A DNA stretch of 64,000 nucleotides, taken from contig WHVA01000509.1 in assembly GCA_015179125.1 (NCBI GenBank), forward strand, positions 1 to 64,000. Reading direction: 5' to 3'. Positions within the stretch are counted from its first letter, which is position 1. Every line of letters begins with the position of its first letter. The notes beneath the pieces were generated by a model. It was not told where the DNA came from, ran no database searches, and was given only the letters and a program-made list of their open reading frames with translations. Below are positions 31,200 through 42,450 of the stretch, one piece after another. The position numbers and the translations under genes were made by a program. This DNA comes from Gautieria morchelliformis. Lineage: Eukaryota; Basidiomycota; Agaricomycetes; Gomphales; Gomphaceae.

Positions 31200-32041
31200 A
31201 AGAAAAGACAAGGGCTGGTTGAGCAGCGTTCCTTGGCTGGTTGAACAGCCATTCCCCTACAGTAAAATACCTGCGCCAGTATTGCTGTACAGCTGACAGG
31301 GGTGCAGTCCATCGGTGAAAGCTCCACGTCGACGCAGCACACACAAGGTCATGAGCATATGAGATCACCAGGCATCCTAGTCACACGTGGGGCTACCTTG
31401 CCACAATCTTCTGGTCCCGGTAGAACATTCACTGTGACGCCCACATCTTCCCGTGCTCAGCGGCATGCGCAATACCTTGCACCGCAGATGCACTCCAGCA
31501 CAGATTGAGGCTGAGGTGGGAGATGCTGCGATGCATGTCGCTGCATCAGAGGTGTGGCACCAGGTAGGGAAGGGGGTATCGCGAAAGCGTGAGGGTGAGC
31601 AAAGAGCTTGTGAAGACGGTGACTGAGCTTTTATTAGGTGTGGGAAGGCTTGTGAGGGAGGCGGTGAAAGAGCGTGGGACGTACTCGCTGGACCTTGGTG
31701 GGGGATGGGGGAGTGCGCAGTGGAGTTTGGATGTGGGAGACAGACCGGTGAGGCCAGAGAGGAGGGGTGTGGATGTCGATGTGAGGCGTAGCACTGAGGG
31801 GTCGGTGTATTGGGAGGCCTGGCTGAGCTGGGAAGATACAGAGACGTCGGCAGTGCAGACAGCGGCAAGAGTGGAGCTGAATAGTTATCTTTCGATGTCT
31901 CAGAGCATGACGTGTGACCGGGACAGGGATGAAGGCCTGGGACAAGGGAAGACAGCGAAGAAACAGCACATGAGAAGGAATGTTTGTCAGCTAGGATACG
32001 TTCCTTATGTCACCCCCTCGACGGCATCTGCGCAACAGTGA
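31200..32041 (+). other. duplicated locus with unrecognised reading frames
   Basis: 31290-31480 matches 44680-44880, and 31496-31800 matches 46246-46500, both collinear and in the same orientation. Plus-strand reading gives AQIEAEVGDAAMH in the 46-kb copy, then (E/D)ELVxxVTxxLLGVGxLVREAVKE in both copies (31595-31660, 46290-46350). The segments are in different frames, so both copies look decayed or multi-exonic. I do not recognise a family. Confidence 0.4.
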
Positions 32042-32803
32042 GCGGGGCGTGTTGGTCGCACAAGGCCGGGAAAATGCTTCAGGTTGTATACCGTGTAAGA
32101 GTTTATGAACGAACATGGGGAACAAACGTATCCTGAGATCCTACAATGCAATTTGGCTAATTTGGGGATCAAAGCACGTGTCGGTGTCGTATATTCCACT
32201 AAGCGCTCTAATTATTGAAATATTAATAACTTGGATCTTGTGAAGTTTGACGATAGTAGCACATGATCATGGCTTCAGTCTTATTATGTAATCAGCTACC
32301 GCAGTCTCTACCGCAGTCTCTAAGTATGGAGGCTGAGAGCACTCACTTCTCAATGGCAAAGCTTGCATAGTGAATTTCCCGCTTGGAACGCCCCCGACGC
32401 AAGTGCATCACATATTGCCATTTTTCATATACATCAGTGCACGACGATGATAGTCTTTCAAAGTTTCAAGCTGCAGCACCAGCGGCGCAGCGGCACTGCA
32501 GACATACAACGTGACGCTTTTCATCATGGGTTTGTCCTTGATATTTTCTTAGCGTATTTCAACTTTACCAGGGTCCTGTCATAGATGAGTGGAACACACT
32601 CAGCCTCGGACTGCAAGTTCGTTTCCATGCCACTGCTCCCTTGGTGAGTATTTATGATCCCGCAGTCGCTTACATCGTCTATCCCTGAAAGCTGTGCATG
32701 TACAATTACCTACCATCCGTGGGCATAATCGCCTAGCTAACTACTTCCAAAAGCGAAGGGTATTGCCAGCACCAATATCTCCAAACACACCAAACCGATA
32801 GCC
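32042..32803. promoter_or_regulatory. upstream region of the secreted protein gene
   Basis: No ORF of note. TACCGCAGTCTC is directly repeated (32297-32320). TATTTATGATCC near 32648 is the only TATA-like element within 200 bases of the ATG at 32804. The leader just before the ATG is C/A-rich, as is common in fungal promoters. Assignment is by position only. Confidence 0.35.
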
Positions 32804-33249
32804 ATGAAGGTCGGTCGGTCTAACATTTCATATATATACACTTGAGCTCACACCGTCCATTATCTAGTACACTGCTTTCGTTGCTCTTGTTGTCATCCTC
32901 CCCGCTGCTTCTGCGATGGCAGTCGATAGTCCTGTATGTTGTTTTGCTATTCAAGCTGGAAAGGATAACTAATTACTGTGTATTAATAGCTTGGAAAGAG
33001 CATGTCCGATAGCCCTGTATGTTGTTTTGCTATTCAAGCTTGAAAGGACAACTAATTACTGTGTAGTAATAGCTTGGAAAGAGCGTGTGTGCCGCCGCTG
33101 CCTGCCCCTGCCACGGAGCTCCGAACGCTGCTTTCTGCGGTGACGGGTTGTCCAATTGCATCCATGGACACCTCTACCAGTGCGCCAATGACGGAAAGAG
33201 CTCTTGCGACCTGGCGGACTCTTGCCCGCAGGCTGCAGGGTTAAATTGA
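32804..33249 (+). CDS. small secreted cysteine-rich protein, four exons
   Basis: Exons 32804-32809, 32868-32933, 32990-33016 and 33073-33249 join to 91 codons plus TGA with no defect. The product starts MK-YTAFVALVVILPAASA, a clear signal peptide with cleavage after ASA (residue 18). Eight cysteines follow at residues 39, 44, 46, 55, 62, 70, 78 and 84, in the segments CPCHGAPNAAFCGDGLSNC and HGHLYQCANDGKSSCDLADSC. Introns are 58, 56 and 56 bases; the first donor is GTCGGT (unusual), the other two GTATGT. Exon 3 with its intron is a tandem copy of the preceding cassette (LGKS.SDSP). The protein is probably exported; its role is unknown. Such proteins include effectors and cell-surface proteins. 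Confidence 0.75.
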
Positions 33250-33309
33250 AGCATTCAGACCACACAACACGCATATGTCATGTACTGTACTTGTGTTGAT
33301 TTTATGCCT

Positions 33310-34250
33310 TTGACTGTCTGTGATGCCTAATGTTGGGGACGAGAATGGAATGGCATTGGCGAGTCGATCACATCCGGAGTTAGCGGCGGAGATGCTTACG
33401 ATCTTCTTCGCTCCTATATTTAGACCCCTGTGTCAGACGACAACTTCTGCCAGAGTGTGATCGATCACGTCGATCATGTCGATCGTGCAAGATGCAAATC
33501 GCCATTTATAGAATGATGTACAATCAGGTGACTAAGAATGCGGGGTCTGACGCAACCCGGAATCTTCGGCTCACTGGCAGGGTATGCACTCACAAATGGG
33601 ACAATCCGACCAGGCTCTGTATACCATTATCAACGTCCGTGTCGTTGTCCAAGTTATATACGCCTCCTTATACTCGAATGGGACTTGTCTGCTAAAAGGA
33701 ACTCGTGATAATAACCTCACAAGAGCACGAAGTCTACTCACTGACACAATACTTGTCACCAGGGCCGATCGCTGCTGATGACGGTGAGAACAGCGATGAT
33801 AATCATGTATAAGGCTGCGCGTCGACGTCCTAGTGCGTGGGAGACATTTGGATGTCGACGACAAAGTGAGGGTGGGGAGTAGGTAATGGAGGAATCACTG
33901 AAATGTGAGAGCGACGGCAGACTATATGGGGATGATTCTGTTGGAAGGAGCTAGAATTGAATGGCGGATGCACGTGGCGATGTCGCCTTCGTGACTATAT
34001 TTAGATACACGCCATCACGACTGCTTGTGACCAGGGCATCTAGATAAGCACAAGCGCTTATCAGGAATGCTCCTGACGGCTTCTGCAATCAGAGTGATGC
34101 GTGATAGATCATGCCGATCATGTCAATCGCCTAAGTTCGCCATTTATAGAAGCGAGTGATGTCACATAGTGACATACATTACTAAGAACGCACGTGATAT
34201 GATTCTGAGCAGGCGACACGTCACCATGAAAGTTTGGAGTATCACTGGGA
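33310..34250. repeat. duplicated non-coding segment with GATC-rich palindrome
   Basis: 33330-33900 matches 46660-47290. 33960-34080 matches 47310-47405. A near-palindrome GATCGATCACGTCGATC occurs at 33460, with relatives at 34110 and 46808. Both strands have ORFs of 60-100 codons (minus strand 33864-33571 and its relative 47230-46820 share HDYHxCSHxxQQRxALVTS), but I cannot assign them. CTATATTTAGA boxes are at 33414 and 33995. Confidence 0.6.
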
Positions 34251-34259
34251 TATGTCCTC

Positions 34260-36030
34260 ACTAACGGTATAACGTGGCAGATGGTTTCTTCGTCTTGCTG
34301 GATATGTCAATGCCATATCCCATGCGACGGGTTGTTCACTATCCAATCCTTTCTTGTCCGTCTCCTCATACTCGAACGTACGCTAGCTCTCAGAGGGTGC
34401 TTTCCTGTTAGGATTCATTGTGTGTGTCAGTCAGGATGTCACGGCAACAAGTTCCGGCGATTCTTAAGTTCTCACACAATACCTGGACATCTGGAGTGTA
34501 GACCTCGTGTTGGAGTAGTTTGTAATTATGACTTGGGCAACCTGAATGCCGTGGGACTGGGTACAAGTCAAATAGCGGCGTCCAGGCCACCGCTACTGAC
34601 GTCTTGAGCGACATTCCCACACGGCCATACGGAGCCTCACTGCACAGCATTCCTAGGTCCAGGTCAATGCATGGTTCCATACCTCACCTTAAAGTTTTCC
34701 ACTTGCTGGCACAGTGAGCAATCCTCTGGATTCACACACAATTGCCGTGACATGACAGGGATAGACCCACATCCATGTGCTGAGTCTCCTGAACGAAAGA
34801 AACAATTGCATTAGCCTAGGTTTGGCGTAAATCCCCAAGCACCAGGCTTGCGTCTGAGGGCGTGGGGCGGGAAACCGGCATTTTTACTTGTGTAAGAGAC
34901 CACAGCTGTGCAACAGGCATGAGAGTTAAAAATGGCGAATACCCAGAGAATTGGGAAAATATGGCCGTCGAACTTCGTCCAATGCGCAAGACAAATCCTG
35001 GTGTGTCAGAAACCAGTGTTGCTTACCTGCACAATCTGACGGTCTTGCTTACTGTGGTGCAGAGACGCACGAGTATCAGGGTACAGATACAGTTGCGCCT
35101 GTTACAACGATGAGATTGAAGTAATCGGATGGTTTGACGCTCACTGCGGCTTGCGGTGATAGTCTGTTCCCAAGTACGACAGCCACTCTTGGGCATGAGA
35201 GCCAGAGAGCAGAGGCCTTGGACGTAGCCTCTGTTCAGAACAATCATATAGGCGGCTTTGCAGGAGTGCTGCATGTGCACCCGCCGTTCTGCAAGCAGTG
35301 AGCAGAGGTCAGCCATAGACTGAAACACAAACGAGAGTACACTGCCAGCATTCAGGGGCTAGTTGAGAACAAGGTGAAATGGCCCCGTAATTCCAGATAG
35401 CAGTGCAGCTTGTGCTCGAGCCATAAGACATAGAATCGGGCCTGATAGAGAAAGCATTGTGGTCGTTAGTAAAGAGGTGGAGCTTCCTTAACACTGTGAA
35501 TATATCACGCCACGCCTTGGCTGCATACTGGTAAACTCCCTTGGCGACTAGGTGTTCACGAGTAGAAGCAGCTGTGTCCTGAGCACAGCCAGAGCGCTTG
35601 TATGAGACATATCGTTCGGAAATTGGCGCCAGTAGAAGGTCCCCCGAGACACCTCAAAGTTTTCCAGACATTATTTCGTTCAAGAGGGTAGTGACTCTCC
35701 GACTCGGATAAACGAAAGGGCATTCCATTTACTTCAAATGACCGCCAAACAATACACACACCAATATGTTATTATCCTAAGCGAAAAAAAAAAGATCTTA
35801 GGGTACGTTCGACGCAAGCCGTCAAACCCAGAGCTGTATCGGAAGACGTCAGTCAGTAAGTGCGCCGATGTTTGTACTTGTGCATGCATGAGGGTGAAGG
35901 GCCGCGTTTCTATCACCGAAAACGCTAGAGAACCGTGCAATTATAATTCTACAACTTTTCTCATGGCGTCAAACATTCAAGCGGCTAGGGGGCAAGACGA
36001 AATCAGGTGTTGGAAAAAACTGTTGCTTAC
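34260..36030. repeat. segmental repeat block, copy 1 (second copy at 53402-55150)
   Basis: About 1.75 kb is shared in the same orientation with 53402-55150. The match starts at TAACGGTATAACGTGG. Minus-strand frames in both copies carry PSHNYKLLQ(H/N)EVYTPDVQVLCEN, which suggests an old gene, but stops and frame changes occur in both and I recognise no family. Confidence 0.7.
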
Positions 36031-37430
36031 CTGCTGATACGCACAGATGATATCTCTTGGAATGCATTTAGCTTTCGAGGACGGTGCAGGGTGCCGTGCA
36101 CACTCGTAGTTGGGGATATGCTTCGCGGGGCGATCCGCTGGCAGGCGCCTGCGTGCGCCCCACTCCCAGCTCCATCCATCGGGACCTCATACGCCTTATC
36201 CTTTATCTCCCCGCGCACGAAAGGGTTGCGCCAGAAAGCAAGTCAGGACCGGAGCTACTTACTACCGGCGCTTAGAAACGACAGAAGCGGCAGAAAAGGA
36301 AGCACCCGGCGCCAAATTCCGATTGACCACAGAAGCGCGACAGGGACAGAAGCGCACCAGCGCCAAGTTGCAAAGAGAAGGGAAGAAGCGACGAAGTGAC
36401 GTCGCCAGGAATCCGAAGCCGAAGAAGGTCAGGCTCACGTGGCCGCCATGCGCAGGGCAGAATTCACCGGAGGACGCCGATGGTCGAAGTGATCGCTCGG
36501 CGATCGATCGGGTATCACCGATGCTATGTATACCCATATAGGCTCGATGCACGTCAAGCGCGCAGGCCACGCCACAGGCATGCATCAGCCCGACCCACTG
36601 TTTCTATTATCGGCCCCCGGCAGCGCCCTGTGCCGCCTTACCAGCCATTCGGTAGTACGCAACCGGTGTATTTATGTAAGAGTCGTGTATCCTGCCTTGA
36701 TCTGCGAGAGATACGGACGATGGTTTACGAAGAACGTTCATGGTGCTGACCTTCCGTGACAGACATTGACAGACACAATATATAGGCAGGCAGGACGTCG
36801 ACAGTACGGACATTGCAACCCTCGCCTGGCTGACGGTCCACAAAGGACACGCAAAAGGGACCATGGGGAGAAAGAGGGAAACGAGAGGAACGCAAAAAGT
36901 AACACAAATGAGAACCTACCCCGAGGGATGCACACGCCCGGCTCCTTCCCTTCCTTTGTCTCGCAGCTCGCCACTCGGGCTCAACTTATAAATCTCCAAT
37001 CTGAGGTCCTCTCGCACTGTCTCGCCTATTCCCAGTTGAAGACCTGAAAGATCTACATGGCGATGAAAACGTTAAGACGCTAAAAGCTATTCAGAGATAG
37101 TAGAAGTATAGGTAGACAGCGTCGAGAAACTAGTGCCAACAACTACTAAATAAACACCCCTACAGAAACCAAACCAAATTATTCTTACCTGAAATTAGAC
37201 CAGTCCCAAGATAATAAAGAGCCAAGAGTTTTAGGGCCCCGGGGGGACATTTGCACCAGACAGCCAGGCTGAGGATCCCTATAGTTGCGTTAGAGGCCTC
37301 GGATGCAGCGCGGACGCGAGCGGACAGGGCAGGACAATAGTAGAGCCCAGGGGATCTAGGGAGCATTTGCGGTGCATCGGGGGAACAAAAACGGTTGGCG
37401 ACAAGGCGGTAGCGGCAGCAGCAGCCTTGT
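36031..37430. other. no recognisable gene
   Basis: Several overlapping frames of 60-140 codons with basic, low-complexity content (for example Lys/Arg-rich at 36300-36450). Around 36799-36840 the plus strand reads DIATLAWLT, reminiscent of the first DUF6533 exon (DIATLALLA at 56730-56810), possibly a remnant of copy 2. Otherwise nothing assignable. Confidence 0.35.
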
Positions 37431-37439
37431 TAGCCACAG

Positions 37440-37640
37440 GTTGACGGTTATAGTCATGATATGTATAGTGATGGTTGGGATTTGGAAGGTAGGACTCTAT
37501 GGAGTTTGGCTTGCAGACCTTACATCCACAGATTTAGATTAGGGACGATTCCGTTGGGGAGAGAGTTCCTTGGCACATTCCGGAGTTAGCGGCGGTGATA
37601 TTTAGCGCCCGCGGACGATGGTCTTTGCTACTCATCTCCT
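37440..37640 (+). repeat. dispersed promoter-like module, one of five copies
   Basis: Shared blocks: GGATTTGGAAGG, CCGTTGGGGAGAGAGTT, CCGGAGTTAGCGGCGG and TTAGCGCCCGCGGACGA. Most copies continue to TTCGCTACTATATTTAGA. Other copies are at about 27610-27835, 33330-33460, 44265-44460 and 46550-46800, all in the same orientation. The constant TATATTTAGA box at the downstream end suggests a core promoter spread by the segmental duplications. Confidence 0.6.
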
Positions 37641-37644
37641 AGAG

Positions 37645-38781
37645 TGTCTATCACTTGTGGTACTTCCAGGTATAGAAGGTAACTATATGCCGATTAGTCC
37701 TTAGTCTTAGACTTACATACCCCCCCCTGCCCTTTATGGGGGCGAATATACGCCATGATGTCCCAACACAATCAAATCAGGCGGTGGGTGCTTGGGGCCC
37801 TCAGTCTTCTTCTGTATATGGGTAGTTTGGGTCCGGAGGTGGTATGCACACTTTCCTTTTCAAGTGCAAGTCTGTCATTAATCCTCAAACACAATACGGT
37901 ATTACAGTTTATCGCAGTCAAAAATGAATGCAACATCACAGGTCCGGATGCAGCCGCTCTAATTTGGTGAGTGACAGCAGCATTTGTTTTGAAGCAGGTC
38001 CATATATCACTTTGTCAGGGGTGAGAAATTCTCATCTTCAGTTGCAGTTTAACAGACCATTTGTTCTTAGTGGAAGCAATGGCTGATGTGTTTATTATAC
38101 TTTTTGACACATTGGTCGTTGTTGTGACACTATACAATACCCTTGGGCTTGTGAGGCGCTCAAGAGAGTTTCCGGTGCTCCCTCCAAAGTCATTGACCCA
38201 AATTTTGGCTGAACAAAGTCTGTTAATTCATCCTTACACTTTGAAAAGGCTCATGGATAGTCTAGGCCTTATAAGATATGGGTGTGTACTTTTTGACGAC
38301 CAACATTGAATTTTGCATCATATCTAATACTGACTCAGATTTGTATTGACCGTAACATTAGCCTCTGGCATTACTTGGAAAGTACTGAATGATATGCAAT
38401 TCCATGAGATGTACCTAACATTCAGTATAACAGGTGTTAAGAGTGAGTCCATTGTATGTATACGCTTGGTTGGTCAATTTTACATGCGGTCAATAGCCTA
38501 GCATTGCAGGGATCCTTTCATCTGTGCAGGACAGGTGAGAGCCTATTAGGCTCACTATTAAGTCGCATGGCCAATGCTACATGTAGTCTATCGACCATCA
38601 TCATTTGTCGCTGTCATCTTGCCCTTCAAGAGAGGGTTGCTCACCCGAATGGCACCACCCATTCGGCACACCATCCCGTAATGAGCTTTCGTGCAGCGGC
38701 ACGACAGATTCACAATTCACTGATGGGTGAATTCGGAGATCTCATCGAGGGGATTGGAACATCCGAAGCAGTTGAACCTCA
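37645..38781 (+). pseudogene. DUF6533-type membrane protein, copy 2, split by Copia C1
   Basis: Starts at the exon end LPGIEG (37670-37690) and lacks the N-terminal exons. It contains VLGALSLLLYMGSLGPEVV, MADVFIILFDTLVVVVTLYN, LGLVRRSREFPVLPPKSLTQ and the tail SAHHPVMSFRAAARQIHNS. Introns with GT...AG ends occur in the same places as in copy 3. The tail is intact up to EAVEPH, where C1 is inserted (38782); it resumes at 43432. The 5' truncation at about 37645 joins it to the promoter-like module. Confidence 0.7.
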
Positions 38782-39098
38782 TGTAGCGGTTATGCGCAGT
38801 ATCTAATAGTATGAAGCCTCAGTGAACGGCCAGTTCACTGAGTGTATATAAATACTCTACCTAATAGTATGAAGCCTACATGACAGTAAGTATACCATTA
38901 GGATACATAATGGGATGGGGGCACGTACCTCAGTGAACGGCCAGTTCACTGAGGGGTTAGCGATTGTGGAGCGAGTAGATATAGGGCCTCGGTCATACTT
39001 GACTGAGGCCAGTAATACTATTTTACTATACGATGATAAATCCTTCCCCCTAACCTACTTGGCCCTGCGTTCTCCGCTTACCGACCCTGACTCCAACA
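38782..39098 (-). repeat. 3' LTR of Copia C1
   Basis: 317 bp with TG/CA ends (minus strand TGTTGGAGTC ... CGCTACA), preceded on the minus strand by the polypurine tract AAGGGGGAG. Target copy CCTCA at 38777-38781. It holds two copies of a 25-bp palindrome, CTCAGTGAACGGCCAGTTCA..., at 38818-38842 and 38929-38953. A TATTTATATACAC box lies between them. Confidence 0.95.
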
Positions 39099-39105
39099 CT
39101 CCCCC

Positions 39106-41040
39106 TTAAGCCGAACGTAGACCAAGTAGGGCGGTCAGGTGTAAAACCTTGTATCGGGGGAGGGCTTTAGTGAATATGTCGGCTGCCATATCATCTGTCG
39201 GTACGTAGTCGATGTACAGTAGCTGTCTTTGTACCGCGTGGCGTATGAAATGATACCGTATATCGATATGCTTGGTCCTCGGGTGATACTCGTCGTTCTT
39301 TGTGATAGATATCGCGGAGAGATTGTCGAGGTGGATGGTGATGGGCTGGCTGAGTGGTCGGGCGATCTCTGCCAGGAAGGCGCGTATCCACAAAGCCTCC
39401 TTCGCGGCATGAGTCGCTGCAACGTATTCCGCCTCCGTTGTTGACAACGCGACGATCGGCTGCTTCTTGGAACTCCAAGACACAGCGCCTCCGTCGATCG
39501 TGAATACGTACCCCGAAATCGAGTGTCGGTGTTCTTGTGATGCCCAGTCAGCGTCAGAAAATGCTTCCAGTCCCCTGCGAGATCCGCCGATAGTTAGGGC
39601 CACGTCCTTCGTGCCCTTCAAGTATCGAAACACGCGTTTGACCGCCTCCCAATGTGGCCTCCCGGGGTCTTGCATGAACTGAGCTAAGAAGGACACCGCG
39701 AACGCAATGTCAGGGCGTGTGCCCAGAGCCGCGTACATGAGTGAGCCGATAGCTTCCCTGTATGGTACGGCGTGCATTTCTTGGCGTTCGCAAGGAGTGG
39801 TGGGCGATTGGGATAGGGATAGCCTGTGATGCGGGTCGAGCGGCGTGCTCAGGGCATTCGCATCTTGCAGACCAAATCTTTCGAGAATTCTCTCGATGTA
39901 AGCGCGTTGTGAGAACGATATTGTGCGCGTCTCGCGCACCCGTTTCACCTCTATACCCAATAGCCAATGCAGGTCGCCCAAGTCCTTGATTTTGAGGACC
40001 GTACGTAGCTCGTTCTTGAATTCAAGGATCGCGCTCTTCGAGCTTCCGGCCATGGTCAGGTCGTCTACGTCGACCGTGACGATAAGCGCGTCCTGTCCGG
40101 CATACCTGTGAAAGACTGCGTGTTCCGTCTCGCAGCGCGTGAACCCAAATTGGTTCATGAACCCGCGCAGCGTGTCGTACCATTCCCTACCGGATTGCTT
40201 CAGCCCGTATATCGCACGGTTGAGCCGGCAGACCATGTGCTCATTTCCAGGGGCTTCATATCCCCTGGCCTGTCGCATGTATATGGTCTCCGTGATTGGT
40301 GCGTTCAAGTACGCGCCATCTATATCCGTTTGTTCGAGTTCCCAGTCGTTCCGGACTGCAATGGCTGCGATTATTCGGATAGCAGAGAGCTTTGCTGTGG
40401 GGGAGAAGGTCTCATTGTAGTCAATTCCATGTGTCTGTGAGAATCCTTGCGCGACGAGCCTCGTTTTTCGATCTACAACCTTTCCCTCCGCGTCATGCTT
40501 GTAAGGAAACACGAGCCTGCTCCCCACGATGTTCGCGCCATCCGGGGCTTCGACGAGGTCCCAGGCGCGCAGCGCCGCGTGTTGGTCCAACTCCCGCCTG
40601 ATCGACGCATCCCACTGCGGCCAGTCAGCGTGGGAACAGGCGTCATCGAGGTTAGTCGGGTCGGGCCCTGGGCTGTGCGCTGTGGCAGCGGTCGTGTGCC
40701 TAGCAGGGTGACGAGGCTCCCCCTCAGCTCTGGCGATCTCCCCTCCGCCCCCTGTCAGCGCGACTAGGGCTGAGTCGTTTGTGGGCATCGGCAGACCTCG
40801 GGGGTACGCGGGTGCATGTGGATGACCTGTGCTGCTGCCCACGCCGTCCGCGATCCCCCGCACGTACGCGGACGGTTTCCGCGTGCGGTGGCCCCTTCCT
40901 TGGGGCGGGTCTGCCGGGAGAGGCCTCGAATTCCTCGAGGGGGTCGATTCGCCCGGTGTCTGCGGGGCCTGCTTCCGGGTCCGGGGGTTGTAGTGGCGGG
41001 TGCTGGTGGGGTGTGCGAGGAGCGGGAACGCCGCCGACAA
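39106..41040 (-). pseudogene. Copia C1 reverse transcriptase and RNase H
   Basis: A 644-codon open frame ends at 39106, 8 bases from the LTR. RT motifs: RLVFPYKHDAEGKVVDRKTR, QTDIDGAYLNAPI, AIYGLKQSGREWYDTL. The active site reads VDVDDLTMAG, where most Copia have YVDD; this may be normal for the subfamily. RNase H shows SDADWASQ, LSTTEAEYVAATHAAKEALW, DNLSAI and RTKHIDIRYHFI. The frame is offset by one base from the integrase ORF, with which it overlaps at 40724-41040. The pol frame itself has no stop. Confidence 0.93.
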
Positions 41041-42450
41041 CGTCCTGAGTGTGTGGAGCGGACGACTCCCCCTCAGTCAGACCGTCGTTGGGGGTCACAT
41101 GGACAAAGGCGTCAAACGTGACGTTCCTTTCGACTGTGACGCGGCGTTTCCCGGGCCAGTAGACCCTGTGCCCTTTGCTCTCATCGCTATACCCCACCCA
41201 TTTTCCTTCATCCGCCTTCGAGTCTAGCTTACTGCTGCTTTCTTTTAGAACATAGACTCTAGTTCCCCATTCTGGTAGGTCCGTGAGATCCGGCTTCACG
41301 CCGTGCACAATCTCATATGGCGTCCTGCCGTTGAGTGCACGCGTTGAAGTCCGGTTTTTCAGCCAGACCGCGTGCTGTACCGCTTCAGTCCACAGAAACT
41401 TCGGTAATCCAGCTGCCAGGAGCATTGCACGTGCGTGTTCTAGCAGCGTCCTGTTCAAACGTTCTGACACGCCGTTTTCTTCAGGGGTATCGTGCACCGT
41501 GAGGCTCCGGGTCGTCCCCTTTGACTTTAGGTGGGCCGTGAAGGCGTCGGAGAGGTATTCTCCCCCGCGGTAAGTCTGTAAGCGTTTTATTTTTGCGTTA
41601 TATTGCGTCTCGACCCACGCCTCGTACTGCTTATAGCAGTTGAACGCGTCGCTTTTCCTAGCCATTGGTACCAGGTAAGTCCACCGGTTATAGTCGTCGG
41701 TGAAACTGACGAAATAGTCCTTTCCGTCGTAGCTCTGGGGGTTTGCGGGCCCCCAGACGTCCGAGTGCACTTTTTCGCCGAATTTGGTGGCTCGCGGCCC
41801 CTCCCGTTTCTGTGGCACGGATTTTCGGGTAGGTTTGGCTTGTGCACACTCCATGCAAAAGCCTGGCTGACTCACCATGTCGAGATCTAGTCCAGTGACG
41901 ATTCGGTCTCGGATGAGCTTGCGAGCGGCCTGGGGCGATATGTGTCCCATCCGGCGGTGTAACTCGTCCAATGTGAGTACTTTTCGTGTAGTACTCGCTG
42001 CTGCTGCAGTAGACTGATGTTCTACTTTATACAGGCCATTCGAGAGCGGGATTTGACCAAGTAACGTTCCTTTCTTGTCTCGAATTAAACATTTCTGATT
42101 CTTGAGTAGAACCGTGTAGTCAGCCGTGTCGCATCGCGTTAGGGAGACGAGTGTAAACGCGAGATCGGGACAGTACAGTACGTCCTTCAAGGTAACGTAC
42201 GTTGTCGTTCTACCGTTAGGTATTCCGATCTTCATGCTACCTATCCCGGTAGCCTTGAAGACTGTCTTGTCCCCGGCAGTGACCGTCCGCGGCGCGATCT
42301 CACGGAAAGTGGTGAAGCGATGCCTACTCGGCGACATGTGGCCTGACGCGCCCGAGTCATACACGTCGACTTCTCGCCCCGTTGACCGACTCGTTCCCCG
42401 CGCAAGCGCGGTCCCAGCGAGCGTCGCGGTAAAAGCGAAATCCTCGCCTT
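40990..42450 (-). pseudogene. Copia C1 protease and integrase
   Basis: The protease has YDSGASGHMSPSRHRF (catalytic Asp at 42358-42356). Integrase follows: zinc-binding ELHRRMGH...CMECAQAK, EKVHSDVWGPAN (first Asp at 41761-41759), and PEENGVSERLNRTLLEH (Glu). The second catalytic position reads RLQTYRGGEYLS, with Tyr at 41572-41570 where Copia integrases have Asp (SDxGGE); a single G-to-T change of GAC to TAC explains it. The C-terminal part carries the GKWVGYS and VTVERNVTFD motifs. With the Asp lost the integrase should be inactive. Confidence 0.9.

Noticed and set aside
33571..33864. Minus-strand ORF repeated at 46.8-47.2 kb as a gene
   Set aside because: The two copies diverge by indels, neither has a supported start or splice pattern, and no motif was recognised; kept only as part of the duplicated segment.
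36110..36541. 143-codon plus-strand ORF
   Set aside because: Basic and low in complexity, overlapped by ORFs in all frames, no motif, not kept in the duplicated block.
40779..41121. Plus-strand ORFs opposite the C1 polyprotein
   Set aside because: GC-rich shadows of the minus-strand integrase-RT linker.
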